In this document: positions 26,426-33,692 of the stretch, piece by piece
Position numbering within the stretch: the first letter of the stretch is position 1
Layout of the letters: each line of letters opens with the position of its first letter
Assembly (NCBI GenBank): GCA_003987775.1
Contig: RXJD01000035.1
Location: 1 to 33,808 of the forward strand
DNA: 33,808 nucleotides
Reading direction: 5' to 3'
From: Mycobacterium sp.
GTDB lineage: Bacteria > Actinomycetota > Actinomycetes > Mycobacteriales > Mycobacteriaceae
Position numbers and translations under genes: made by a program
Notes under the pieces: model-generated
Told to the model about the DNA's origin: nothing
What the model saw: only the letters and a program-made list of their open reading frames with translations
The model's database searches: none

Positions 26426-27619
26426 ATGAAGAACTCTTTGTCCCTAGCACACTCTGAGCGCTGCAGTACGCTCACTGAAGCAGCCGAACTGCACTGCAAT
26501 TGTGACGCGGCCGATCCGGGCATCGGAGGCCATCTTAATTCTGCGGCTGCCTCGGCCTGTTCAGCTGGTAGGTATCGCGAAGCCGCTAGTTTAGTGGGCA
26601 ATACCCCGGTGCTGTGGATCTCGGACGCACTTGCGGCCGAGGGCCGCGGGTTCTGGGCCAAGCTTGAGGGCACTAATCCCGGCGGAATGAAAGATCGGCC
26701 CGCCTTGCACATGGTTCAATGCGCTCGGGCTCGCGGCGAACTACAACCAAACGCACAGATTGTCGAATCCACCAGTGGCACGCTCGGATTGGGTCTGGCA
26801 TTGGCCGGGCAGGTATACGGCCATCCCGTGACTTTGGTTACTGATCCCGGCATGGAGCCCATCGTGCAACAGATGCTGGCCGCGTACGGGGTGCGCATCG
26901 AGATCGTCGCCGAGCCGCATCCGCGCGGGGGATGGCAGCAGACCCGCAAAGCCCGCGTGGCGCAACTGCTGGCCGCAGATCCGCGTGCGTGGAATCCCGA
27001 TCAATACAACAATCCTGACAACGTAGGCAGCTACGAGTCGCTGGCGCTTGAACTACTGAATCAGGTTGGAAGCGTTGATGTCCTGGTGTGTTCGGTGGGC
27101 ACCGGAGGCCACTCGGCCGGTGTGACGCGTGTGCTGCGCGAAGCTAACCCCGACCTGAAGTTGATCGGGGTTGACACCATCGGCTCGACGATCTTCGGGC
27201 AGCCGGCCGCCGCCACACGGTTGATGCGCGGTTTAGGGTCAAGCATCTATCCCCGCAACGTCGACTATGCCGCGTTCGCTGAGGCGCATTGGGTATCCCC
27301 GGCCGAAGCCGTGTGGGCATGTCGGACGCTGGCAAGTACGTACTTCATCAGCGGAGGGTGGAGTGTCGGTGCGGTGGCGTTGGTCGCCGGTTGGGCTGCT
27401 CGCGCCTACGGTCCTAGTACGACGATAGTCGCCATCTTTCCCGATGGTCCCTTGCGCTACTTCGACACCATCTATAGCGACGATTTTTGCCGCGGCCACG
27501 ATTTGCTCCTCGCAGCCCGGCCGCGTGAGCCCGCAGTCATCGCTGACCCATCCGATCAGGTTGTGCAGTCGTGGACGCGGTGCACGACCGTACGCGATCC
27601 AACCCTGTCAAGGCAGTGA
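26426..27619 (+). CDS. CysK2-type PLP-dependent S-sulfocysteine/cysteine synthase, copy 2
   Basis: A 397-residue paralogue of copy 1. It shows [12 protein letters not shown], the PLP lysine in [11 protein letters not shown] (one residue shorter than [11 protein letters not shown] of copy 1), [10 protein letters not shown], and GTGGHSAG. Long identical runs occur in the centre ([27 protein letters not shown]). The N-terminal extension of about 55 residues is unlike that of copy 1 and contains four cysteines and two histidines before the catalytic part (ERC, HCNC, SAC), possibly a metal-binding addition. The ATG at 26426 is preceded by GAAAGCGACGATC, conserved before copy 1. It follows lpqS copy 3 behind a RicR-type promoter and so should be copper-induced. 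Confidence 0.9.
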   Translation: MKNSLSLAHSERCSTLTEAAELHCNCDAADPGIGGHLNSAAASACSAGRYREAASLVGNTPVLWISDALAAEGRGFWAKLEGTNPGGMKDRPALHMVQCARARGELQPNAQIVESTSGTLGLGLALAGQVYGHPVTLVTDPGMEPIVQQMLAAYGVRIEIVAEPHPRGGWQQTRKARVAQLLAADPRAWNPDQYNNPDNVGSYESLALELLNQVGSVDVLVCSVGTGGHSAGVTRVLREANPDLKLIGVDTIGSTIFGQPAAATRLMRGLGSSIYPRNVDYAAFAEAHWVSPAEAVWACRTLASTYFISGGWSVGAVALVAGWAARAYGPSTTIVAIFPDGPLRYFDTIYSDDFCRGHDLLLAARPREPAVIADPSDQVVQSWTRCTTVRDPTLSRQ

Positions 27620-27836
27620 GCATTTTCCGGTGTGCACGTCTTCACCCGGGGGGGTCGGTGTCAGCGGAAACCTCATCAAGGTCGCAGCTACGTTGCGGCA
27701 GTTCCGGTGTCCCCCAAGTCCGCAGGGACAAACGGTATGGCGCAATGCTGGCCGTGGACACCGCAGCATCCTCAATCTGCTATGCGACCTTGGACGTTGA
27801 TCAACGAGCCGCAACGACCACGGAAGGGGAGGCTCG

Positions 27837-28565
27837 ATGCCGCCTTTGGAATGCCCGCAGAGACGGGACCCGCGCGCACTCCTGCTCCTCTACAGCGGAC
27901 TGCTGGCCGCAGTCGCCGGTTGGGTCAACTCGGTGGCCCTCCTGGTGTGGGTATATCCGGTGGGCAACCTCACGGCGCTGACCACCAAAATCGGCCAGCA
28001 CACTACGAATCCACTACTGCATCCGGGTGGCATGATCGCGGCGATCGTCACCGGATTTCTGATCGGCGTTCTGGGAGCCGGTGCCCTGCTTGCTCCCGCG
28101 CAAAGCCCTACTGGCCCGCGCCACGCCGCGGTGCTCCTCGGAGAAGCAGCTCTGCTGTTGGCTGCCGCCGGTATCGAACACCCGTTGATCAGAGCGCCGC
28201 TGGCCGCCGCGGCGTGCGGATTGCAGAATGGAATGACTTCCAGTTTCCCGGGGATGCCCATCCGCACCACTCACTTCACCGGCACGATCACCGACCTCGG
28301 CCTGCTGGTGGCGCGTAGTCACCGCCACGGAATTGACGGCTGGAAAGCGGCGCTGCTGACTTCGACGGTCCTGCTATTCATCGGTGGCGCCGCCGGCGGC
28401 GTGATCCTCGGCGGCCGGATCGGCGACCACGCACTGATCCCGGCGGCCATCACGTGCGGGGGTCTCGCTATCGCACACGTGTTGCGTTTTCGCTGGCATC
28501 GCTCGCTCGCTGTCGACACGGCACCCGCGCTCGAACCCGGCCCTCACGGGGACGCACCGTCATAA
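27837..28565 (+). CDS. DUF1275 (YoaK-like) integral membrane protein
   Basis: A 242-residue protein with six or so hydrophobic segments. It contains the family features AGWVNSVALLV near the start, GNLTALTTKIG, the CGLQNGMTS segment and the TTHFTGTITDLG motif. DUF1275 proteins are small membrane proteins of unknown substrate found in many bacteria. GGGGAGG stands about 5 bases before the ATG. It is 217 bp after cysK2 copy 2 on the same strand and could be read from the same copper-controlled promoter, but it could equally have its own. The C-terminal tail (ALEPGPHGDAPS) is hydrophilic. Confidence 0.85.
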   Translation: MPPLECPQRRDPRALLLLYSGLLAAVAGWVNSVALLVWVYPVGNLTALTTKIGQHTTNPLLHPGGMIAAIVTGFLIGVLGAGALLAPAQSPTGPRHAAVLLGEAALLLAAAGIEHPLIRAPLAAAACGLQNGMTSSFPGMPIRTTHFTGTITDLGLLVARSHRHGIDGWKAALLTSTVLLFIGGAAGGVILGGRIGDHALIPAAITCGGLAIAHVLRFRWHRSLAVDTAPALEPGPHGDAPS

Positions 28566-28857
28566 GCTGACGTCATCAACGCGCTTGCCCGCGGGTTGAA
28601 TGCAGTGACTCCTGGTGACTACCAAAGTGCTGCAGGCATTCTCAGCGACCTCAACGTTGCAGATCCAACCGGCCCCGGTGCAGCGGCCGCCGACCCCGCA
28701 GGACTGACGCGGATAGCGACAGGTCAAGTCAAGCACGCCTTGCCGCTCAACCCCGTCGTGGAAGCTATCGACGACCCTGCTGACACACCCGGACGCAACC
28801 GTCAATCTGACGCCGCCGTCACCGCACCATCTCCCCGGGATTGCGTTTGTGAAGCGA
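28566..28857. other. Intergenic region, no supported gene
   Basis: About 290 bp. A plus-strand frame (28596-28991) is open but has no domain, signal or start context, and it overlaps the minus-strand secreted-protein gene. Confidence 0.4.
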
Positions 28858-29175
28858 TCAGCGATTTACGCGGCGGCTGCTTCGCTTGTGGGCGAAAGCT
28901 GTGCGCGTTTGGCGGCACGCCGTTGCCCGCCCGGCGAACCGGCGATCGGTTTGTGGCTGCGGTGCACGCAGGCCGACAAGGCCTTCCTTGATTCCTTCGG
29001 TGACCTCGGGAATATCAAAGCGATGCCCCGAATCCTGGGAAGGGCACGAGCAACTGAGTCCGCTGTAGGGGTCTCCCGGATCAGCCGCAACCGCCGAGGT
29101 GGTACCGCCGATTACCACGCCCGTCGCGGCCACAACGGCCATCAAGTGCTGCAGGTGCCTGCCATGGAGCGTCAT
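28858..29175 (-). CDS. Small secreted protein of unknown function
   Basis: A 105-residue protein. Signal peptide HLMAVVAATGVVIGGTTSAVAADP (cleavage probably after AVA) is followed by GDPYSGLSCSCPSQDSG with a CSC pair, then an acidic IPEVTEGIKEGLVGL helix and a basic C-terminus. Short mycobacterial exported proteins with an 'ADPGDPY-x-x-LSCSC' start occur, but no function is known to me. GGTAGGA precedes the ATG at 29175; an internal ATG (about codon 12, MAVVAAT) would give a more typical signal peptide. The last 30 residues, rich in Arg, may be out-of-frame sequence after a lesion. It follows the DUF4189 gene on the same strand by 228 bp. Confidence 0.6.
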   Translation of the reverse strand: MTLHGRHLQHLMAVVAATGVVIGGTTSAVAADPGDPYSGLSCSCPSQDSGHRFDIPEVTEGIKEGLVGLRAPQPQTDRRFAGRATACRQTRTAFAHKRSSRRVNR

Positions 29176-29403
29176 CGCGTCCTACCGGCTCTCGACACTG
29201 AGACCAGCGAACCCGAATCCGACGTCAGCCCAGCCATCCGCGGCAGAGCTCGGAAATATCCCCACCAGGTGCAGCACCGTCGGACAACACATAACTCTGT
29301 ATACGATAGCCCGGTACGGTATGGCGATCAACCGCCTGGCGCCTGCGCTCGCATGGCCGGATGCTCTACCCCGCGGAACGTTGGCGCCCAGTCCTCAGCG
29401 CGC

Positions 29404-29838
29404 TCAGTTGCATACCCAGCTGACGACCGTCCCACCGCCAAGCCTGTTCAAAGCGTCGGTTTCGGCCGCGGCACGCGAAAAACCCGTTCCACCGCGGTAG
29501 TTCACGCCGTCGGAAGCCACCGCGCCACACAGATTGAAGCTGATCACGACGCGGCAGTCCTTATCGTTGCAGCGATCGACTGCGACCTGTTCGGCTTGTG
29601 CCTTGGCGGGGTAACCCTGCGCTGTACCCCAAGCGCCGCTAGGGGCATAGGCGATCGCGCCGTAGCGCATCACGTGCGGCACGGGCATCTCCGGCCGCAT
29701 GCCCATCTCAGACATCGCAGCTTTGTCCAGATTGGCGCTCACTTGCGGAACCAGCGGAAGCGCTATGGCCATCAGCCCGGCTGTGGCACCGACGCTTGCG
29801 ACTGCTACTGCGATTTTATGCCGTCTCTTAGTTGTCAT
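29404..29838 (-). CDS. Secreted DUF4189 protein (Rv1269c-like)
   Basis: A 144-residue protein with a signal peptide (MTTKRRHKIAVAVASVGATAGLMAIALPLVPQVSA). The DUF4189 domain reads YGAIAYAPSGAWGTAQGYPAKAQAEQVAVDRC, then CRVVISFNLCGAVASD and ends LGGGTVVSWVCN. Four cysteines are placed as in the family and probably form two disulfides. The alternation closely follows M. tuberculosis Rv1269c as I recall it (YGAIAYSGNGSWG...CGAVAAND...WACN). A segment rich in Met between signal and domain (KAAMSEMGMRPEMPVPHVM) is not part of that family and could bind Cu(I), which would suit the setting. AGAGGA lies 9 bases before the ATG. Confidence 0.88.
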   Translation of the reverse strand: MTTKRRHKIAVAVASVGATAGLMAIALPLVPQVSANLDKAAMSEMGMRPEMPVPHVMRYGAIAYAPSGAWGTAQGYPAKAQAEQVAVDRCNDKDCRVVISFNLCGAVASDGVNYRGGTGFSRAAAETDALNRLGGGTVVSWVCN

Positions 29839-29952
29839 TGTCTTGATTCCTCTCTTGTATATTCCCGTGTGTGATGATTTGGCCCTGTTGTGCTGTGGGC
29901 GAGAGACTTTCGACCGAGGCCAAACACGCTCTGCTCCAGACTCTTAGGCGGA

Positions 29953-30288
29953 TTAGGGATGGTGCGGTACTGAAGGCGGTGTCGGCACCGTGGTCTGCCG
30001 TGGCTCGTTTGACTCCTTTCCGGGTTCCATACCTTTGCCTGCCCCCATCATTGGGCAGCTGCTGCGTTCGCCGCCGCCTGATGGTGGGTGCCCGGCGCTC
30101 GGGCCATTCGTGGCGCGGGACAAGAAGAAACCCGCAAAAAACAGCAGGGCTACGACGAAAACGACACCGGCGGTAGTGCCCACGATCACCCGCCCCTGGT
30201 CCAGGGGGCTCGGCGGATTGGATTGGTGCGCGTGGCTGGCCTGTTCTGCTGCCGTGCGAGGCTCCTGCGACCCTGATGTCTGCGTCAT
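29953..30288 (-). CDS. Small His/Met/Cys-containing single-pass membrane protein, candidate new copper-regulon member
   Basis: A 111-residue protein. An N-terminal polar part contains HAH, one strong membrane helix follows (about 35-56, VIVGTTAGVVFVVALLFFAGFFL), then a Gly/Pro/Ser-rich tail with CPMMGAGKGM and a final PHHP. The Cys-Pro-Met-Met cluster and His residues are typical of copper-binding tails, but I recognise no family. The ATG lies about 20 bp downstream of a RicR-type palindrome (30310-30324), so copper control is likely. No clear Shine-Dalgarno is seen. An alternative frame whose ATG overlaps the palindrome, as in the lpqS genes, exists (29828-30310) but has no protein-like composition. 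Confidence 0.7.
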   Translation of the reverse strand: MTQTSGSQEPRTAAEQASHAHQSNPPSPLDQGRVIVGTTAGVVFVVALLFFAGFFLSRATNGPSAGHPPSGGGERSSCPMMGAGKGMEPGKESNEPRQTTVPTPPSVPHHP

Positions 30289-30305
30289 GTAGTAGATTTT
30301 TCGGC

Positions 30306-30334
30306 AGCATACCCCATGGGGGTAGGGACTAAAG
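30306..30334 (-). promoter_or_regulatory. RicR-type operator upstream of the small membrane protein gene
   Basis: TACCCCATGGGGGTA (30310-30324) fits TACCC-N5-GGGTA on either strand. On the minus strand a TATGCT (30311-30306) can serve as -10, with TTTAGT 16 bp upstream as a weak -35. The operator would then fill the spacer, and the transcript would start about ten bases before the ATG at 30288. Confidence 0.75.
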
Positions 30335-30658
30335 TCACCAAAAGACTAGTTTTGTTCGCCGGGGGCTGTGAATCGGCCATCTCGATCAGCCCTTGGGTCC
30401 GGCACCGCTGGCCAATAAGTGACAGCATGAGTTCTTTCGCTGTGCCCAACCGCGCAGACGCAGGGCGTTATCGAATTGCCTGTGCTGCAGCATGTTTGGC
30501 CGTTGCATCCAAGCCCGGCCCAGCGCTTTCCCGGGATGTGCGGTGCTGGGTGTGCGTGATGATGGTCTTACCGGCGTGGTAGGACGTCGCATTATGCGCC
30601 TGTGAGCAGGGCTGTGCCGGCGATGCGAATATCTACGGCTGGTGACGTCGAATTGTGT
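30325..30658. other. Intergenic region, no supported gene
   Basis: About 330 bp between the RicR-type box and the end of the DUF732 gene. Short frames occur on both strands, but none has a domain, a start signal or plausible composition. Confidence 0.4.
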
Positions 30659-31717
30659 TCACGGTGCGAGCCTTATCAGGCCGGGCGGACCGGGGGGCTC
30701 CGGTGACGGCTTCGGCGAACCGCTGCCACCGCCAGAGGCACCGCCCGCTCCACCGCCACTGCCGCCGCCGTGACCGCCTCCCCCTCCAGCGCCGCCGCCA
30801 CCGCCACCACCGCCACCCTGCTGGCCAGCGTCAGGTGGCTCAACTACTTGTGGTGGGGGCGGGGGCTCAAGAGGAATGGGTGTCGGTTGCTGAAGGGGAG
30901 GGGGCGGCTCCTGCGGCGGCGGTGGCGGCTCTTGCGGCGGTGGTGGCGGCGCCTGCGGTGGGGGCGGGGAGTGCCTTGGGGGCGGCGGCGCCTCGACGTG
31001 CGGGAGCGGCGTCACGATATGCGCTGGGGGGGGAGTCGGAATCGGAATCTGTGGCGGGTTCGGTAGGTGGGGATCACCCGCTGGTGGCGCACCGATGGCC
31101 CAGGCCGGCACTATGTCGTGTACCGGCTTCGTATAGGGGTGATACGCGCAAGCTTTTCCGGAGATGTCAGGCGTCAAGCCGACCGCGCGGTCACCCGGGG
31201 GTTCCGGCGGCGCCGCCTGTTCGACGTACGGCGTTGCGCGCCGCTCCAGTGAATCCGTGCCCGAAGTGACGGTGTGGTGCCCATAGCCGCCGAGGCGATA
31301 CATCGGTTGATCCGGTCCCGGCGCCGCGCGGCGCATTACGAAAGCTATTGCGCCACGGTCGTAGGGGCAGTAGACCTCCACTGCTGCAGCGATGAATCGG
31401 GCCATGGTGGTGGTGACTCGGGACGGGGGAAAGCGGTGCAATGTCGGGTCCATGTTGTATGCATCACTGCGTAGCGCCTCGACGATTTCGTCCACTGGCG
31501 TACCGCCGTCAAGTTTGAGACAAACCTTATGAGCTGCGTTGATGACCCGCGGCGGATTCGCAACGGCGGGGATTTCCTGTTTTTCGAGCAGAGCAAGAAA
31601 TTGGTCATCCTGGTCTGGGTCGGCCGCTGCAGCGCCGCCGCGCAGAATGGCGGTGCCGGTGATGACCGCGAGGGCGGTGACGAGCGCGCCGACGTGGGTG
31701 GTGATTCTGGTGGACAT
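30659..31717 (-). CDS. Secreted DUF732 protein with proline-rich and glycine-rich C-terminal regions
   Basis: A 352-residue protein. A signal peptide (MSTRITTHVGALVTALAVITGTAILRGGAAAA) precedes a DUF732 domain (about 33-110: DDQFLALLEKQEIPAV, VINAAHKVCLKLDGGTP, FIAAAVEVYCPYDRG) with its usual two cysteines. Then comes a mid region with a CAYHPYTKPVHDIVPAW segment, a Pro-rich stretch (PPPPPQEPPPPPQEPPPP) of about 80 residues and a Gly/Ser-rich end. Such tails suggest spanning or attachment to the cell wall. The ATG at 31717 is chosen for the signal peptide; the frame stays open to 31924 with no protein-like composition. A RicR-type promoter 370 bp upstream faces this gene. DUF732 function is unknown. 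Confidence 0.82.
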   Translation of the reverse strand: MSTRITTHVGALVTALAVITGTAILRGGAAAADPDQDDQFLALLEKQEIPAVANPPRVINAAHKVCLKLDGGTPVDEIVEALRSDAYNMDPTLHRFPPSRVTTTMARFIAAAVEVYCPYDRGAIAFVMRRAAPGPDQPMYRLGGYGHHTVTSGTDSLERRATPYVEQAAPPEPPGDRAVGLTPDISGKACAYHPYTKPVHDIVPAWAIGAPPAGDPHLPNPPQIPIPTPPPAHIVTPLPHVEAPPPPRHSPPPPQAPPPPPQEPPPPPQEPPPPLQQPTPIPLEPPPPPQVVEPPDAGQQGGGGGGGGGAGGGGGHGGGSGGGAGGASGGGSGSPKPSPEPPGPPGLIRLAP

Positions 31718-32086
31718 GCCCTGTGGTCCTTCTGCCGTGTAGGCGTTCGACTGGTGGGTCGTGTGCCTACTTTTTATTGCCTGCGTTGGTTTTTCAGCCG
31801 CTGCGACATCGTTGCGGCGCTTATTCGTTAGCGATTCGCCCAAGGGCAGGGGCGACGATGATTCGCGTCTAAAGAACACTTCCGGCCGGCAGATTGCACC
31901 TGGAGTTCTGGTCGCCTCGGGCATACCACCGTGGCCGTTGGCCGTTTTCGTCGCGGCTGGTCGCCCCTATCAGTCCGGCAAGGCCAAACAGACGTTTAGC
32001 TACGCGGCGGCATGTTGTTGTGCTGAGTTGAACGAGAAGCAGCTGTTAGGGTCTGCGGCAGAATCACACTCTCTTCATAGCCCTTT
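31718..32086 (-). other. Long 5' region between RicR-type promoter and DUF732 gene
   Basis: About 370 bp. If transcription starts near 32080 it would be an unusually long leader for the DUF732 gene. It contains a four-codon frame (ATGAAGAGAGTGTGA) directly after the predicted start and the upstream extension of the DUF732 frame. No known riboswitch was recognised. A separate nearer promoter cannot be excluded. Confidence 0.35.
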
Positions 32087-32115
32087 AATGTACCCCTATG
32101 GGGTACCTTGGTCAA
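32087..32115 (-). promoter_or_regulatory. RicR-type operator within a minus-strand promoter
   Basis: The palindrome TACCCCTATGGGGTA (32091-32105) is part of a perfect 7-bp-arm inverted repeat. On the minus strand TTGACC (32115-32110) and TACATT (32092-32087) are separated by exactly 17 bp, a near-consensus promoter with the operator in the spacer. This points towards the DUF732 gene. No comparable promoter is seen for the plus strand. Confidence 0.75.
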
Positions 32116-32224
32116 GCAGTTGTGTTGTCTGCGTGGGCAAGCGGGCCCCGTATTGGTTGTGCCGTCATTGCGCCAATTATGGAACGCAGAAGGGGTATCA
32201 ACGTGTTTTTAGCTAATGGGAATC

Positions 32225-32272
32225 GAACAGCGTGCCTTCGACCGATCATCTCTTGTTCGGGGGACGCTGTTC
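32225..32272 (+). ncRNA. Hairpin in the noncoding end of an IS110-family element, candidate bridge-RNA part
   Basis: GAACAGCGT (32225-32233) and ACGCTGTTC (32264-32272) form a perfect 9-bp stem extended by several G-C and G-T pairs, with a loop of about 20 bases. It lies some 200 bp upstream of an IS110-family transposase, in the noncoding end where elements of this family are known to encode a structured bridge RNA that pairs with target and donor DNA. The RNA's limits and guide loops cannot be set from one sequence, and the hairpin might instead be unrelated. Confidence 0.4.
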
Positions 32273-32468
32273 ACCGAGCCGCCGGCCGGTGAGCGTTGTT
32301 AATAGCTGAAGCGGTTGTCGACTTCTAAAGCTAGATCACGCCCCGGCCGGTTGGTGAGGGTCCCTGTAGCACTGATGGGGTGTCGTGCCACCGAGCACTG
32401 ATCCATTAGCTTGTCGCCGGGTTCCCCTGGGCTCGAACATGTTCGACGACCCCGAAGGAGGCAGTCAG

Positions 32469-33692
32469 GTGATTTTTGTCGGCGACGATTGGGCGGAGGA
32501 TCACCACGACGTCCACTTAATGGATGAAAGCGGGGCGCGGCTGGCCTCGCGTCGATTACCCGAGGGGCTTACCGGCATCGGCGAGTTCCATCAGCTCCTT
32601 GCTCGGCACGTCGAAGAACCAGACCAGGTCGTGATCGGGATTGAAACCGACCGTGGCTTGTGGGTCGAGGCGCTCGTTGCGGCTGGGTATCAGGTGTATG
32701 CGATCAATCCGCTGGCGGCCGCCCGCTACCGCGAGCGCCACTGCGTATCGGGGGCCAAGTCCGATGCAGGGGACGCCAAGCTTTTGGCCGATCTGGTGCG
32801 CACCGACCGGCATAACCACCGTCCGGTCGCCGGGGACAGGCCGGCCGCGGAGGCGGTCAAGGTCCTGGCCCGTGCACATCAGAATCTGATCTGGACCCGT
32901 AACCGGCACACCAATGCGCTGCGCTCGGCGCTGCGTGAGTACTACCCGGGCGCGTTGGAGGCGTTCACCGATCTGCATGACCGCGACGCGCTGGCAGTGT
33001 TGGGTCGCGCGCCGACTCCGCTGCAGGCGGCCAACCTGAGTCTGTCCAAGATCCGGTCAGCGCTCAAAGCCGCTGGGCGACAACGCAATCTCGACACCCG
33101 GGCACTAGCGATTCAGACTGCATTGCGCACCGAGCAGCTCGCCGCGCCCGCCTCGGTCACCGCAGCATTCGGAGCGACCACCCGCGCCACGGTCGGCATC
33201 ATCGCTGAACTGAACCGCCAGATCGCCGACCTCGAGGCCGAGCTGGCCACACATTTTGAGACACACCCGGACGCCGACATCTACCTCTCCCTGCCAGGAC
33301 TCGGTGTCATCCTCGGCGCCCGGGTGCTCGGTGAGTTCGGGGACGACCCGAACCGCTACACCACCGCCAAGTCTCGCAAAAACTACGCCGGAACATCACC
33401 GCTGACCGTCGCGTCGGGCCGCAAACGCGCCGTGTTAGCCCGTCACGTCCGCAACCGCCGACTCTACGACGCCATCGACCAATGGGCGTTCTGCGCATCG
33501 AACACCAGCCCCGGCGCCCGCGCCTTCTACGACCAGCGTCGTGCCGCCGGCGACCTGCACCACCAAGCGCTGCGCGCCCTCGGCAACCGCCTCGTCGGCA
33601 TCCTGCACGGCTGCCTACGCCACCACATCCACTACAGCGAACACCAAGCCTGGGCACACCGTCAGATCAACCCCGACACGCAAGCGGCTTGA
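32469..33692 (+). CDS. IS110-family transposase (DEDD, RuvC-like plus Tnp domain)
   Basis: A 407-residue transposase. The N-terminal RuvC-like DEDD domain has VIFVGDDWAEDHHDV (first Asp), VVIGIETDRG (Glu) and GAKSDAGDAKLLADLVRTD (last two Asp). The C-terminal Transposase_20 domain has LPGLGVILGARVLGEFGDDPNRYTTAKSRKNYAGTSPLTVASG with the GTSP...SG serine region. GAAGGAGG seven bases before the GTG at 32469 decides the start; an ATG at 32439 is in frame but has no ribosome binding site. IS110 enzymes move the element as a circle without long terminal inverted repeats, guided by a bridge RNA. The gene is full length. Element ends were not located; the right end is near or beyond the window edge. 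Confidence 0.93.
   Translation: MIFVGDDWAEDHHDVHLMDESGARLASRRLPEGLTGIGEFHQLLARHVEEPDQVVIGIETDRGLWVEALVAAGYQVYAINPLAAARYRERHCVSGAKSDAGDAKLLADLVRTDRHNHRPVAGDRPAAEAVKVLARAHQNLIWTRNRHTNALRSALREYYPGALEAFTDLHDRDALAVLGRAPTPLQAANLSLSKIRSALKAAGRQRNLDTRALAIQTALRTEQLAAPASVTAAFGATTRATVGIIAELNRQIADLEAELATHFETHPDADIYLSLPGLGVILGARVLGEFGDDPNRYTTAKSRKNYAGTSPLTVASGRKRAVLARHVRNRRLYDAIDQWAFCASNTSPGARAFYDQRRAAGDLHHQALRALGNRLVGILHGCLRHHIHYSEHQAWAHRQINPDTQAA

Noticed and set aside
28596-29874. Plus-strand frames opposite the two secreted-protein genes
   Set aside because: The minus-strand products have signal peptides and, for one, a clear DUF4189 domain; the plus frames have neither.
29828-30310. A 160-codon minus-strand frame whose ATG overlaps the RicR box as in the lpqS genes
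   Set aside because: Its translation is Arg/Pro-rich without domains and is a shadow of the membrane protein frame at 29953-30288.
30316-30582. An 88-codon plus-strand frame starting inside the RicR box
   Set aside because: No ribosome site and no recognisable protein; the promoter elements favour the minus strand.
32089-32217. A 42-codon plus-strand frame over the RicR box with two CxxC pairs (CVVC and CRHC)
   Set aside because: The only ATG lies before the operator and the near-consensus promoter faces the other strand; it does not resemble MymT. Possible but unsupported.
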